Shown: positions 25,668 to 34,995, counted from the first letter of the stretch. The stretch: DNA of 64,000 bases from DATHWB01 sp040905965 (GCA_040905965.1 JBBDQP010000098.1:1-64000); one strand, 5' to 3'. Translations and numbers: made by a program. Notes: generated by a model not told the origin, from the sequence alone.

Positions 25668-26746
25668 GCATGTGGAGCAGACTGTCGCGGGGTGAGACGA
25701 CCATCGATTTCGTTGGACTTCGTCGCCGTTGGTTCATCATTTCAGGAGTCCTCATCCTCTTGTCGCTGCTGTCGCTGGGCGTGCGCCAACTCAACTTCGG
25801 TCTGGAGTTCGAGGGTGGAGTCGCCATCCAGAGTCCCAACCCGGCAGGTGCCGACATCACCGAGTTCCGCGACACGATCGGTGATATCGGATTCCCGGAT
25901 GCCCGCATCCAACTGGTGGACGATGGCGCAGGCGTGCTCGTCCAGACCGGCCCCCTCGCTCAGGACGACGAGGACCGGCTGATCGACGCCATCACCGACC
26001 TCGCCGGGGTCGAGCGTGTCGACACGTCGTTGGACGCCGTCGGCCCGACCTTTGGGAGTCTCGTGGCGCGCCAAGCGCTCATCGCTCTCGGCGTGTTCCT
26101 GGCGCTCGCAGTGTTGTTCATCGCGTGGCGACTGCAGTGGAAGATGGGTCTGGTCGGCATCGTGGCCCTCTTCCACGACATGATCATCACCGTCGGGGTG
26201 TACTCGTTGCTCCAGTTCCCGGTCACGCCGGCGACCGTGGTGGCCCTGCTGACGATTCTGGGGTATTCGCTCTATGACACGGTTGTCGTCTTCGACCGGG
26301 TCGAGGAGTACACCGAAGAGTTGGGAGAGGATCACACCTACACCGAGATCGTCAACCGCGCCATGAACAAGGTGTTGATCCGCTCGCTGCTCACCTCGCT
26401 CACCTCGCTCGTTCCCGTCGGGTCGCTCCTCTTCGTCGGGTCGATCCTGCTGGGAGCCGCCAGTCTGCAGGACTTCGCCCTGGCGCTCTTCGTCGGAATG
26501 GCTGCCGGAACGTATTCGTCGATCATGATTGCCGGTCCGCTCCTGGCCGTGTGGAGGGAGAAGGAGGACCGGTGGAGCGATCACCGGGGCGAAATGATGC
26601 GGATCCGCGACCTGCGTGCCGGACGGGCGGCGGAGCCCGCCGCGGCGGCCCCGCCCCGACCACCGAAGGGTGCTCAAGGACCTTCCGAGCCCCGGCCGAG
26701 CGGAAGCGGGCCCGCCCCCCGCCCGCCGAAACGCGGTCGGCGGTGA
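25664..26746 (+). CDS. secF: Protein translocase subunit SecF
   Basis: 360 residues: first helix preceded by TTIDFVGLRRRW, periplasmic domain with FGLEFEGGVAIQ, then five helices including YSLYDTVVVFDRV, the conserved SecF signature. The last 55 or so residues form a hydrophilic Arg/Pro/Ala-rich cytoplasmic tail ending PPKRGRR, an extension seen in actinobacterial SecF. Partner of SecD. Confidence 0.95.
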   Translation: MSMWSRLSRGETTIDFVGLRRRWFIISGVLILLSLLSLGVRQLNFGLEFEGGVAIQSPNPAGADITEFRDTIGDIGFPDARIQLVDDGAGVLVQTGPLAQDDEDRLIDAITDLAGVERVDTSLDAVGPTFGSLVARQALIALGVFLALAVLFIAWRLQWKMGLVGIVALFHDMIITVGVYSLLQFPVTPATVVALLTILGYSLYDTVVVFDRVEEYTEELGEDHTYTEIVNRAMNKVLIRSLLTSLTSLVPVGSLLFVGSILLGAASLQDFALALFVGMAAGTYSSIMIAGPLLAVWREKEDRWSDHRGEMMRIRDLRAGRAAEPAAAAPPRPPKGAQGPSEPRPSGSGPAPRPPKRGRR

Positions 26747-26766
26747 ACCGAATGCGTCGAGGGCGA

Positions 26767-26772
26767 TAGAAT
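26767..26772 (+). promoter_or_regulatory. -10 hexamer for leaderless apt
   Basis: TAGAAT, the best match to consensus in the window, ends 6 nt before GTG 26779 (3 nt before the in-frame GTG 26776), favouring the second GTG as start. Confidence 0.55.
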
Positions 26773-26778
26773 TCCGTG

Positions 26779-27294
26779 GTGGAATCGATCCGAGCACTGA
26801 TCCGCGAGATCCCGGACTACCCGAAACCGGGAGTCTTGTTCTACGACATCACACCCGTGCTGGGAGACGGTCCGGCGTTCAGCGAACTCCTGCAACGAAT
26901 GGTGGAACCGCACCGAGACGCGGGGATCACGAAAGTTGCCGGCATCGAGGCTCGGGGCTTCACCCTGGCTGCGCCGATCGCCCGCATGCTCGGCGCCGGT
27001 TTCATCCCCGTGCGCAAGCCTGGAAAGCTCCCGTACGACACCAATCGCCGGACCTACGACCTCGAGTACGGAACCGACGCGCTCGAAGTCCATGTCGACG
27101 CCGCCGGTCCGGATGACCGGGTGCTTCTGGTGGACGACGTCATCGCCACCGGAGGAACCGCTGCCGCGGCCGCCGAGCTGCTGGTTGAGCTCGGGTCTGA
27201 CGTCGTGGGACTGAGCGTGTTCATCGAGTTGACCTTTCTCAACGGACGGGACCGACTCGGGGATCTTCCGCTACATGCTCTCCTCGAGTACTGA
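26779..27294 (+). CDS. apt: Adenine phosphoribosyltransferase
   Basis: 171 residues; makes AMP from adenine and PRPP. The PRPP loop is VLLVDDVIATGGTAAAA near 115, and the family segments IPDYPKPGVLFYDITP (N-terminus), IEARGF and VPVRKPGKLP (here IPVRKPGKLP) are all present. Start GTG 26779 follows the TAGAAT spacing; GTG 26776 adds one residue. It overlaps rel by 20 nt. The secDF-apt-rel order is that of mycobacteria. Confidence 0.95.
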   Translation: MESIRALIREIPDYPKPGVLFYDITPVLGDGPAFSELLQRMVEPHRDAGITKVAGIEARGFTLAAPIARMLGAGFIPVRKPGKLPYDTNRRTYDLEYGTDALEVHVDAAGPDDRVLLVDDVIATGGTAAAAAELLVELGSDVVGLSVFIELTFLNGRDRLGDLPLHALLEY

Positions 27295-29446
27295 CCCGCT
27301 CGACTACCGAGATGTTCTGGCGGAATACGTCCGCCACCATCCCGGCGCGGAGACGACGGTGCTCGAAAGGGCCTACGAGGTCGCCGTCCGTGCACACGCA
27401 GGGCAGATCCGAAAGTCGGGGGAGCCGTACATCACCCACCCGGTGGCGGTCACTGCGATCCTGGCCGGGTACGGGCTCGACGAGGCGACCCTGGCGGCCG
27501 GATTCCTTCACGACACGGTCGAAGATACCGACATCGGTCTCGAGGACATTGTTGCCGAATTCGGTCAGGAGGTGGGGTTCCTCATCGACGGGGTCACGAA
27601 ACTCGACCGCCTCGAATACGACAGCCCGCAACAGGCGCAGGCCGCAACGATCCGCAAGATGGTCGTTGCAATGGCTCAGGACGTCAGGGTCCTCGTCATC
27701 AAGCTCTGCGACCGACTCCACAACATCCGCACCGTCTCGGCTCTGCGCGGCGAGAAGCAGGAGCGTGTCGCCCGAGAGACTCTCGATATCTACGCTCCTC
27801 TCGCCCATCGTCTCGGCGTCCAGGAGATCAAGCACGAACTGGAGGATCGCTGCTTCAAGATCCTCTATCCCGACCGTTTCGCCGAGATCGAAAAGCGTCT
27901 GGTGGAACGTGCGCCCGAGCGGGATGTCTTCATCGAGAAGATCGTCCAGGAGCTCGAAGCCATGGTCACCGACGCTGACATTCGCGCCGACATCTCCGGC
28001 CGACCGAAGCACCATTATTCGATCTACCGCAAGATCGTCGAGTCCGGTCGTCCGTTCGAGGAGATCCACGACCTCATCGGCGTCCGCATCGTGGTGGAGT
28101 CCGTTCAACAGTGTTACGGCGTGCTTGGACTGGTCCACGCCCGGTGGATGCCGGTGTCTGGTCGGTTCAAGGACTACATCGCGATGCCGAAGTTCAACCT
28201 CTACCAGTCGCTCCACACGACGGTGATCGGACCGGACGGAAAACCGCTGGAAGTTCAGATCCGGACCCAGGAGATGCACCGATTGGCCGAGGCCGGCGTC
28301 GCCGCCCACTGGCGGTACAAGGAGGGGAGGGAGGCGACGACCCTCGAATGGGCGGGAGGCTTGCAGGCCTTACAGGGTGAGGACGATCCCGAGGAGTTCC
28401 TCGACTCGCTCAAACTGGATCTCTATCAGGACGAAGTCTTCGTCATGACTCCCAACGGTGATGTCAAGACGCTCCCGCGGGGTGCGACGGCCGTCGATTT
28501 CGCCTACGCGGTCCATACGGAGGTCGGCCATCGGTGCGTCGGGGCGAGAGTGAATGGCCGGCTGATGCCGCTCTCGACTCGGGTCGAGTCGGGAGACATC
28601 GTCGAGGTTCTCACATCCAAGTCTGCGGATGCCGGTCCTTCGCGCGATTGGCTCAAGTTCGTCCGGACGTCTCGTGCCCGGTCCAAGATCAAACAGTGGT
28701 TCTTGAAGGAACGGCGCGAGCTCGCCGTCGTCGAGGGTCGTGATCAGGTGATGACCGCCCTTCGCAAGGAGGGGCTGGGGCTCGGTGCGAACGAAAGGGA
28801 GGCCCTGTTCTCCGAGGTGGCCTCGGAATTCGCAAAGCAGGACGTCGCCGGGTTGATGGCGGCAGTGGGCCAGGGCGAGGTGGGGGTCAACGCCGTCGTC
28901 CAACGGATCGTCCGGTCCGTCCGGCCAGAAGACGACGAAGAGGACCTGCTTGCGCCCGTCAAGCCGAGAAAGTACTCGTCTGCCGGTCCCGGAATCATCG
29001 TCGAGGGTCTCGACGACATGATGGTGCGCATTGCCCGATGTTGTGCGCCGGTGCCGGGTGACGGGATCGTCGGGTTCGTCACCGTTGGCAGGGGAGTGTC
29101 GGTCCATCGAGACGACTGCACGAACCTGAGTGCCCTTGCCGACGAACGAAGGGAGCGGATGGTCGAGGTCGGTTGGAGTGCGGAGCGCGTCGGGACATTC
29201 GCCGTGTGGGTCCAGGTGGAGGCTTTGGACCGGACCAAGCTGCTTCGAGACGTCACGGAGGTCATCTCCGACCTCGGCGGCAATATCACCGCCTCGTCGT
29301 CGATCACTGGTCGAGATCGGATCGCCATCCTCCGCTATGAGGTCGAACTGTCGGATTCGGGATCCGTCGACAAGCTGATCAGCGACCTGCGCGGGGTCGA
29401 CGGCGTCTTCGCCGCCTTCCGGTTGGTGTCCGAACCCACGGATTGA
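27275..29446 (+). CDS. rel: Bifunctional (p)ppGpp synthetase/hydrolase
   Basis: 723 residues in the standard order. The hydrolase HD domain is intact (His79-Asp80, Glu83-Asp84 in LHDTVEDT). The synthetase domain has RPKHHYSIYRK and the RFKDYIAMPK motif of bifunctional enzymes, not the ExDD of monofunctional RelA. Then come TGS (TPNGDVKTLPRGAT), a zinc-finger-like segment with RCCAPVPGD, and a C-terminal ACT domain. It makes and removes the stringent alarmone in response to uncharged tRNA on ribosomes. Its start lies inside apt, implying coupled translation. Confidence 0.95.
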   Translation: MLSSSTDPLDYRDVLAEYVRHHPGAETTVLERAYEVAVRAHAGQIRKSGEPYITHPVAVTAILAGYGLDEATLAAGFLHDTVEDTDIGLEDIVAEFGQEVGFLIDGVTKLDRLEYDSPQQAQAATIRKMVVAMAQDVRVLVIKLCDRLHNIRTVSALRGEKQERVARETLDIYAPLAHRLGVQEIKHELEDRCFKILYPDRFAEIEKRLVERAPERDVFIEKIVQELEAMVTDADIRADISGRPKHHYSIYRKIVESGRPFEEIHDLIGVRIVVESVQQCYGVLGLVHARWMPVSGRFKDYIAMPKFNLYQSLHTTVIGPDGKPLEVQIRTQEMHRLAEAGVAAHWRYKEGREATTLEWAGGLQALQGEDDPEEFLDSLKLDLYQDEVFVMTPNGDVKTLPRGATAVDFAYAVHTEVGHRCVGARVNGRLMPLSTRVESGDIVEVLTSKSADAGPSRDWLKFVRTSRARSKIKQWFLKERRELAVVEGRDQVMTALRKEGLGLGANEREALFSEVASEFAKQDVAGLMAAVGQGEVGVNAVVQRIVRSVRPEDDEEDLLAPVKPRKYSSAGPGIIVEGLDDMMVRIARCCAPVPGDGIVGFVTVGRGVSVHRDDCTNLSALADERRERMVEVGWSAERVGTFAVWVQVEALDRTKLLRDVTEVISDLGGNITASSSITGRDRIAILRYEVELSDSGSVDKLISDLRGVDGVFAAFRLVSEPTD

Positions 29447-29488
29447 CAGGGATTCGGCGGTGTGACCCTGCACGGTATCAACCGTCCA

Positions 29489-30223
29489 TCAGCGCCGCCC
29501 CCGACCTCCTCTGTCTGATTCGGGGGAACCGCGAAACGCGGAAATGCGGAACTGTTCGGTAAGAGGTGCGTGCGACGTGAGTGGACCCGACGTGGCGTAC
29601 TCCACCACTCGCACGTCACCGTTGTGGCGTCCATTCGTGCGGGACTCCGAGGCGGGTAGCGCCAGGCTGTCGAGATCGACGGTGTTTGGCGAGACCGCGT
29701 GGGGCGCCGGTTCTGCATCATTTGCCGCGTGCTCCGCACCCTGGAGTCGAGTTTCGAGATGTCCGATCTCGGCGAGAAGCTCCGCCTCCCGTTCGTGGAA
29801 CACCTGAACTTCGATCCGATGGATACTTTCGATGTCGGCTTCGACGGCGGCGGCGCGAGCGTGGAGTGTCACCTCCAGAAGGTCGAGTGCGATCTGACGG
29901 CCCTCTGCCTCGCTGCTGGCCGACTCAGCCTCCTGCTCGGCTGCACGGAGGATTTCCGTTGCCGCCGCCGAGGCCTCTTCGCGCACAGCGGAAGCCCGCT
30001 CGGTTGCGTCTCGGACGAGGACGGCGGCGGACTGTCGGGCGTCGGCGAGGAGCGCGGCGATGCGGGCTGTCTCTCGTTCCGTTTCGACTGACGGCAGTTC
30101 GACGAGAAGTGTCGTTGCGGGGTCTGCGACGTACGGAGCGGTCATGCCGCCCAGTCCAACCGGGACGATGACAGTGTGGATGTTGTCTTCCATGCCTGAG
30201 GAGTTCTGTGCGAGCGGCAACAT
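29489..30223 (-). CDS. Ala/Glu-rich coiled-coil protein of unknown function
   Basis: 244 residues; not recognised. Residues about 50-170 form a long amphipathic helix region rich in Ala, Glu and Arg with heptad spacing, resembling DivIVA-like or ATP-synthase-b-like coiled coils but without their signature N-termini. The C-terminal 70 residues are low complexity and end in GGRGRR. There are no membrane helices or Cys. It is the only minus-strand gene between 14.4 kb and the end. Start is uncertain: ATG 30223 is used, ATG 30193 is equally possible. Convergent with rel across 42 nt without a clear terminator. Confidence 0.6.
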   Translation of the reverse strand: MLPLAQNSSGMEDNIHTVIVPVGLGGMTAPYVADPATTLLVELPSVETERETARIAALLADARQSAAVLVRDATERASAVREEASAAATEILRAAEQEAESASSEAEGRQIALDLLEVTLHARAAAVEADIESIHRIEVQVFHEREAELLAEIGHLETRLQGAEHAANDAEPAPHAVSPNTVDLDSLALPASESRTNGRHNGDVRVVEYATSGPLTSHAPLTEQFRISAFRGSPESDRGGRGRR

Positions 30224-30235
30224 GGTGAAACCATC

Positions 30236-30249
30236 GGCGCGTTCGCGCC
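30236..30249. promoter_or_regulatory. GC-rich inverted repeat in divergent promoter region
   Basis: GGCGCG-TT-CGCGCC, a perfect 6-bp inverted repeat between the coiled-coil gene and the metallo-hydrolase gene. It could be an operator or simply a hairpin; nothing else supports either. Confidence 0.25.
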
Positions 30250-30283
30250 CAAACCTGAGCCATAGTGCGCGGGCTCACGTGAT

Positions 30284-30289
30284 TACCGT
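30284..30289 (+). promoter_or_regulatory. -10 hexamer for metallo-hydrolase gene
   Basis: TACCGT ends 8 nt before ATG 30298. Confidence 0.4.
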
Positions 30290-30297
30290 CGCTCCTG

Positions 30298-30978
30298 ATG
30301 TTGATCGACTCGGATGTCTTGTGGATGGCCCAAACCAACTGTTGGGTGCTGGCCCGTGGACCGGGTGAGCCCGCGGTCATCATCGACGCTCCACCCGACT
30401 CCGAACGGATCGTCGCTCTCCTCGCCCGGCATCGGCTCAGTGCGGCCGCCCTCGTGTTGACCCACGGTCACGTCGATCACGCAGGGGGAGCGGAGTCCGT
30501 CGAGCGATCACTCGGCGTGAAGAGCTGGGTTCATCCTGACGATGACTTCCTCACGCTGGCGCCGGAGGATCAACTGCGGGCACTGTTCGGCATGCGCCCG
30601 CCGGGTGAGTACGGGGCGCCGATCAACCGAGTTTCACTCGCCGACTCAGACATCCTCGAGGTGGCGGGATTTCGGTTGAGGGTTCGGCATACCCCCGGCC
30701 ATACCCCCGGGCACGTCTGTCTCGAAGTGATCGATGAAGGCGTGCTCTTTTCCGGGGATCAGCTGTTCGCAGGGAGTGTCGGAAGGACCGACCTTCCGGG
30801 CGGTTCATGGGACCAACTGATCGAGTCCATGCGGAGCCGGGTCCTGGATCTCCCGGATGACTACCGGGTCCTGCCCGGCCACGGACCGGAGACGACGATC
30901 GGCCGCGAGCGCCGCACGAACCCGTTCCTGGTCGATCTCGACGACGGGCCGGCGAGGCGTGCCGCGTTCGGTGATTAG
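30298..30978 (+). CDS. Metallo-beta-lactamase-fold hydrolase (glyoxalase II-like)
   Basis: 226 residues with HGHVDH at 56-61, the second-metal HTPGHTPGHV segment, GDQLFAGSVGRTDLPGGS and a final LPGHGP: the full set of di-metal ligands of the glyoxalase II / YcbL group. It probably hydrolyses a thioester such as a lactoyl-thiol, but the thiol in this lineage is not known. A similar gene sits before hisS in mycobacteria. Its TAG stop doubles as the start of the hisS promoter hexamer. Confidence 0.88.
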   Translation: MLIDSDVLWMAQTNCWVLARGPGEPAVIIDAPPDSERIVALLARHRLSAAALVLTHGHVDHAGGAESVERSLGVKSWVHPDDDFLTLAPEDQLRALFGMRPPGEYGAPINRVSLADSDILEVAGFRLRVRHTPGHTPGHVCLEVIDEGVLFSGDQLFAGSVGRTDLPGGSWDQLIESMRSRVLDLPDDYRVLPGHGPETTIGRERRTNPFLVDLDDGPARRAAFGD

Positions 30979-30981
30979 CCT
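30976..30981 (+). promoter_or_regulatory. -10 hexamer for hisS, built on the upstream stop codon
   Basis: TAGCCT; its TAG is the stop of the metallo-hydrolase gene. It gives a leader of about 36 nt before ATG 31024, which has no clear ribosome site. Confidence 0.4.
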
Positions 30982-31023
30982 CGTTCCGGTCCGTCCGACC
31001 ACTCAAAGACCGGTCTCGCGCCC

Positions 31024-32376
31024 ATGATCCCTCCCCGCACACCGCCCGGCATCCTCGAACTCCTTCCCGCCGAGCAGGCCACGTTCCGGCGCATGCTCGA
31101 CACCGTCCGCACCACCTATGAGCGGTTTGGTTTCGTCGAGATCGAGACTCCCGTCTTCGAACGGACAGAGGTGCTGCTGACGAAGACCGGCGGCGAGACG
31201 GAACGCCAGATCTACTTCGTGCAGTCGACAGGATCGATGGACAGCGATGCCGCCCCGGACCTGGCCCTGCGATTCGACCTGACCGTCCCCCTCGCCCGGT
31301 ACGTCGCCGAACATCAGAACGATCTCGCCTTTCCCTTCAAGCGGTATCAGATCCAGCGCGTCTATCGCGGGGAACGGCCGCAACGCGGCCGGTTTCGCGA
31401 GTTCTACCAATGCGACATCGACGTGATCGGACGGGAGTCTTTGAATCTGCGCCACGACGCCGAAGTGCCCGCCGTCATCGAAGACGTGTTCAGTCGGCTC
31501 GAAGTCGGCTCGTTCACGATCCGCATCAACAACCGGTTGCTCATGGCGGGGCTTCTCGGCCAACTCGGGATCGAGGGCGACCTGCAGGCGGCGGTCCTCA
31601 GGGAGGTCGACAAGCTCGACAAACGGGATCCCGACGAGGTGGAGGCGGCCCTCGTGGGGCTCGGACTCTCCCAGGGTGACGTCGTCGCCCTCCTCGGCCT
31701 GGTCGGGACTCGAGTCCGGGGGGCGGACGATGCGATCGCCTCGCTGGGTTCACTCGAGGCGAAGGACGATCGGGCACGACGAGGGGTAGCGGATCTGCGG
31801 GTGGTGTTCGAGACGCTCGCCGAACTCGGCGTTCCCGATCATGCCTATGCCCTCGACCTCGGGATCGCCCGCGGTCTGGAGTACTACACGGGGACCGTGT
31901 ACGAGACCACCCTCGATGCTCATCCGGAGATCGGATCGGTGTGTTCAGGAGGTCGATACGACGACCTCGCGAGCCTCTACACGAATACCCGCCTGCCAGG
32001 CGTCGGGATTTCCATCGGGCTGACCCGGCTCTATTGGCAACTTCGGGAAGCAGGTCTGGTTGGTGCCGGTTCGACGTCGGTCGCTGCGTATGTGACAGTG
32101 ATGGACGACGAAAGTCTCAACTCCGCCTTGCGTCTGGCCACATCTCTGCGGGCGGCCGGGATCAACACGGATGTGGCCTCCGAGGCAGGACGTCTCGGCA
32201 AACAACTCAAATACGCCGACCGCATCGGAGCGCGCTACGCGATCATCGCCGGTGAGGACGAGCGGTCGAGGGGGGCGGTCACCGTCAAGGATCTGCTGGT
32301 CGGCGACCAATTCGAGTCCGCCGCCGATGAGTTGGCGGACTCACTCAACCGACGGATTCAATCAGGAGCATCATGA
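31024..32376 (+). CDS. hisS: Histidyl-tRNA synthetase
   Basis: 450 residues, class II. Motif 2 region YQIQRVYRGERPQRGR, the His-specific LDLGIARGLEYYTGTVYE (HisA) and the C-terminal anticodon domain are visible. The N-terminus PRTPPGILELLPAE matches the family. Ends in an ATGA overlap with aspS, the common hisS-aspS pairing. Confidence 0.95.
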   Translation: MIPPRTPPGILELLPAEQATFRRMLDTVRTTYERFGFVEIETPVFERTEVLLTKTGGETERQIYFVQSTGSMDSDAAPDLALRFDLTVPLARYVAEHQNDLAFPFKRYQIQRVYRGERPQRGRFREFYQCDIDVIGRESLNLRHDAEVPAVIEDVFSRLEVGSFTIRINNRLLMAGLLGQLGIEGDLQAAVLREVDKLDKRDPDEVEAALVGLGLSQGDVVALLGLVGTRVRGADDAIASLGSLEAKDDRARRGVADLRVVFETLAELGVPDHAYALDLGIARGLEYYTGTVYETTLDAHPEIGSVCSGGRYDDLASLYTNTRLPGVGISIGLTRLYWQLREAGLVGAGSTSVAAYVTVMDDESLNSALRLATSLRAAGINTDVASEAGRLGKQLKYADRIGARYAIIAGEDERSRGAVTVKDLLVGDQFESAADELADSLNRRIQSGAS

Positions 32377-34130
32377 CCGAGTACCGCACGGCCCACGCCG
32401 GCACCATGGACGAGAGCCGAATCGGCGACACCGTCACTATTGCCGGATGGGTCCAACGCCGTCGCGACCATGGGGGAGTGGCATTCTTCGACGTACGCGA
32501 CGCATCGGGCGTGGTTCAGGTCGTGGCAGATCCCGAGACGATCCCCGAGGTGGGTGACCTCCGCATGGAGTTCTGTGTGGCGGTCACCGGCGAAGTGCGG
32601 CACCGTCCCGAAGGGACCGTGAACGCCGACCTCCCTACCGGCGACGTCGAGATCGGCGCCACCGCGCTGGAAGTGTTGAGCTCCGCCGACCCGCTCCCAT
32701 TCATGCTCGACGACCGCATCGATACCGACGAGCGCGTCCGGCTCGAGTACCGCTACCTCGATCTGCGTCGACCTTCGATGGCGGCGAACCTGCGGGCTCG
32801 CTCGAGAGCGTCCTCGGCCATCCGTCAGACGCTGGACGCCAAGGGATTTCTCGAGGTCGAGACTCCAACTCTGATCCGGTCGACTCCGGAGGGTGCTCGC
32901 GACGTGCTGGTCCCGAGTCGGCTGCGCAAAGGCAGCTTCTATGCACTTCCGCAATCGCCTCAGCTCTTCAAGCAGATGCTGATGATCGCCGGAGTCGAGC
33001 GGTACTACCAGATCGCCCGGTGCTATCGCGATGAGGACTTTCGATCCGACCGTCAGCTCGAATTCACCCAGCTCGATCTCGAAGGAGCCTTCTGGGGACA
33101 GGATGACGTGCTCTCGGTCGTCCAGGAAGTCCTCGCGGCTGCCGTCAAGGCAGTGCGCGGAATCGACGTGGAGTTGCCGTTCCTGACGCTCACGTGGCGC
33201 GAAGCGATGGATCGCTTCGGATCGGACAAGCCCGACCTTCGATTCGGCATGGAGATCTCCGATCTAAGTCCGGTCTTCGCAACGACGGACTTCGCCGTGT
33301 TCTCGAGCACACTCGCAAACGGCGGGACCATTCGGGGAATCAACGCCGGGAAGATCGAATTTCCACGGTCGCGCGCCGACGCCCTCACCGAAGATGCAAA
33401 AGCCGCCGGCGCCAAAGGCCTGGTGTGGATGGTGGTCGAAGACGACGGCAGCCTCCGATCTCCAATTTCGAAATTCCTGACGGAAGAGGAGCAACACGGG
33501 CTGGCCGCCGCCTTGGACGCCGGGCCAGGCGATGTCCTCTTGATCGTGGCCGATGGGTGGAAGACGGCGGTGACCGTTCTTGGTGGCCTCCGTAACGCGA
33601 TCGGGAGGCCCACGGGCCACGACGAGCTGATGTTCTTGTGCGTCGTCGACTTCCCGATGTTCGAAGAAGACGAGGACGGGAAGATCACCTTCTCCCATCA
33701 TCCGTTCACTGCGCCGCGAGACATGGAGATTGCTCGAACGACCCCGCTGGAAGCGACGTCCAAGGCGTACGACGTGGTTGTCAACGGGATCGAGTTGGGC
33801 TCGGGTTCGGTGAGGATCCACGATCCGGAGGTTCAGTCCGAGGTGTTCGACATCCTCGGCATCGATCGCGAGTCGGCGGAAAGGCGTTTCGGCTGGTTCC
33901 TTCGTGCCCTTCGTTATGGGACGCCGCCACACGCAGGATTCGCATTCGGCATCGATCGTCTCGTCATGGTGCTCCAGAACGAGACGTCGATTCGCGAGGT
34001 GATCCCGTTTCCGAAGACCCAGACAGGACTGGATCCACTCACGTCCTCGCCGAGTCCGGTCGACGACGTCCAACTGAAGGAGCTCGGAATCCGGCTGAGA
34101 CCGGAAGTGTCTGCCCCAGAGGAGACCTGA
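32373..34130 (+). CDS. aspS: Aspartyl-tRNA synthetase (bacterial type)
   Basis: 585 residues: OB-fold anticodon domain (WVQRRRDHGGVAFFDVRD), class II core with RCYRDEDFRSDRQLEFTQ motif 2, the bacterial GAD insertion (about 290-430), and GFAFGIDRLVMVLQ motif 3. Whether it is discriminating or also charges tRNA-Asn cannot be decided here; no gatCAB or asnS lies in the window. AGGAG lies 4 nt before the ATG inside hisS. Confidence 0.95.
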   Translation: MTEYRTAHAGTMDESRIGDTVTIAGWVQRRRDHGGVAFFDVRDASGVVQVVADPETIPEVGDLRMEFCVAVTGEVRHRPEGTVNADLPTGDVEIGATALEVLSSADPLPFMLDDRIDTDERVRLEYRYLDLRRPSMAANLRARSRASSAIRQTLDAKGFLEVETPTLIRSTPEGARDVLVPSRLRKGSFYALPQSPQLFKQMLMIAGVERYYQIARCYRDEDFRSDRQLEFTQLDLEGAFWGQDDVLSVVQEVLAAAVKAVRGIDVELPFLTLTWREAMDRFGSDKPDLRFGMEISDLSPVFATTDFAVFSSTLANGGTIRGINAGKIEFPRSRADALTEDAKAAGAKGLVWMVVEDDGSLRSPISKFLTEEEQHGLAAALDAGPGDVLLIVADGWKTAVTVLGGLRNAIGRPTGHDELMFLCVVDFPMFEEDEDGKITFSHHPFTAPRDMEIARTTPLEATSKAYDVVVNGIELGSGSVRIHDPEVQSEVFDILGIDRESAERRFGWFLRALRYGTPPHAGFAFGIDRLVMVLQNETSIREVIPFPKTQTGLDPLTSSPSPVDDVQLKELGIRLRPEVSAPEET

Positions 34131-34137
34131 GTCCGCC

Positions 34138-34995
34138 GTGGACCTGTTCAGCGCCGGTGCCGAGCAGCGACGAGCCGCTGTCGCCCCTCTCGCCGCCCGC
34201 ATGCGACCGAGGACTATCGACGAGGTTGCGGGCCAGCCAGGGCTCCTCACCCAAGGTGCCGCGTTTCGAAGGATCGTCGAGTCGGGGCGGCCGATCTCCA
34301 TGTTGCTCTGGGGTCCGCCCGGCACCGGAAAGACGACCTTGGCGCGCCTGATCGCCCATCACGTCGATGCGGTGTTCGAGACTCTCTCGGCGACCAATGC
34401 CGGAGTGAAGGACGTGCGAGCGGTGCTTTCGGCTGCTCGAGAGCGGTTGGGCACCGATGAGCGTCGCACGGTGCTCTTTCTCGACGAGATCCACCGCTTC
34501 TCCAAGTCCCAGCAAGACGCCCTGCTCCCAGGGGTCGAGGACGGCACGGTGATCCTCGTCGGCGCCACGACCGAGAATCCGTTCTTCGAGGTCAACTCTC
34601 CGCTGATGAGCCGGATGACGCTGTTTCGCACGGAACGGCTGGACGACTCGGCCATCGCCGAACTGATCGACCGGGCGCTCTCCGATTCCGAGCGGGGCCT
34701 GGGAGCGGACGGATTGACGATCACCGACGAGGCCAGAACTGCGCTTGCGACACGGGCGGGTGGCGATGCCCGCCACGCCCTGACCGCACTCGAAGTCGCG
34801 GCGTCCCTGACGCTGGGGCGCGGAGCCGACGAGATCGACGTCGATGACGTGGGCGAGGCNNNNNNNNNNNNNNNNNNNNNNNNNNNNNNNNNNNNNNNNN
34901 NNNNNNNNNNNNNNNNNNNNNNNNNNNNNNNNNNNNNNNNNNNNNNNNNNNNNNNNNNNTGGATCGACTCCCAACTCGGGAAACCACCACGGTGA
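34138..34995 (+). CDS. rarA: RarA/MgsA AAA+ recombination factor, interrupted by assembly gap
   Basis: The first 240 residues are visible: Walker A WGPPGTGKTTLARL, Walker B LFLDEIHRF followed by SKSQQDALLPGVEDG, and sensor GATTENPFFEV, all RarA hallmarks. It acts at stalled forks with SSB. The family is about 430-450 residues, so roughly 200 residues are missing in the 100-N gap, which must be longer than drawn. After the gap, frame WIDSQLGKPPR then TGA fits as its C-terminus, with the stop overlapping GTG 34992 in the GTGA style used here. GTG 34138 lies 7 nt after aspS. Confidence 0.8.
   Translation: MDLFSAGAEQRRAAVAPLAARMRPRTIDEVAGQPGLLTQGAAFRRIVESGRPISMLLWGPPGTGKTTLARLIAHHVDAVFETLSATNAGVKDVRAVLSAARERLGTDERRTVLFLDEIHRFSKSQQDALLPGVEDGTVILVGATTENPFFEVNSPLMSRMTLFRTERLDDSAIAELIDRALSDSERGLGADGLTITDEARTALATRAGGDARHALTALEVAASLTLGRGADEIDVDDVGEXXXXXXXXXXXXXXXXXXXXXXXXXXXXXXXXXXWIDSQLGKPPR
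34860..34959. other. Assembly gap (100 N)
   Basis: The N-run is a placeholder: rarA needs several hundred bases here. The flanks share no sequence, so the true gap is not an unmerged overlap. Confidence 0.95.

Noticed and set aside
29474..29485. CGGT-ATCA-ACCG hairpin as a terminator between rel and the coiled-coil gene
   Set aside because: A 4-bp stem with no T-run is too weak to call.
34860..34959. Duplicated flanks at the first two N-gaps, as at the third
   Set aside because: The bases on each side of 34860-34959 and 47867-47966 were compared and share no overlap.
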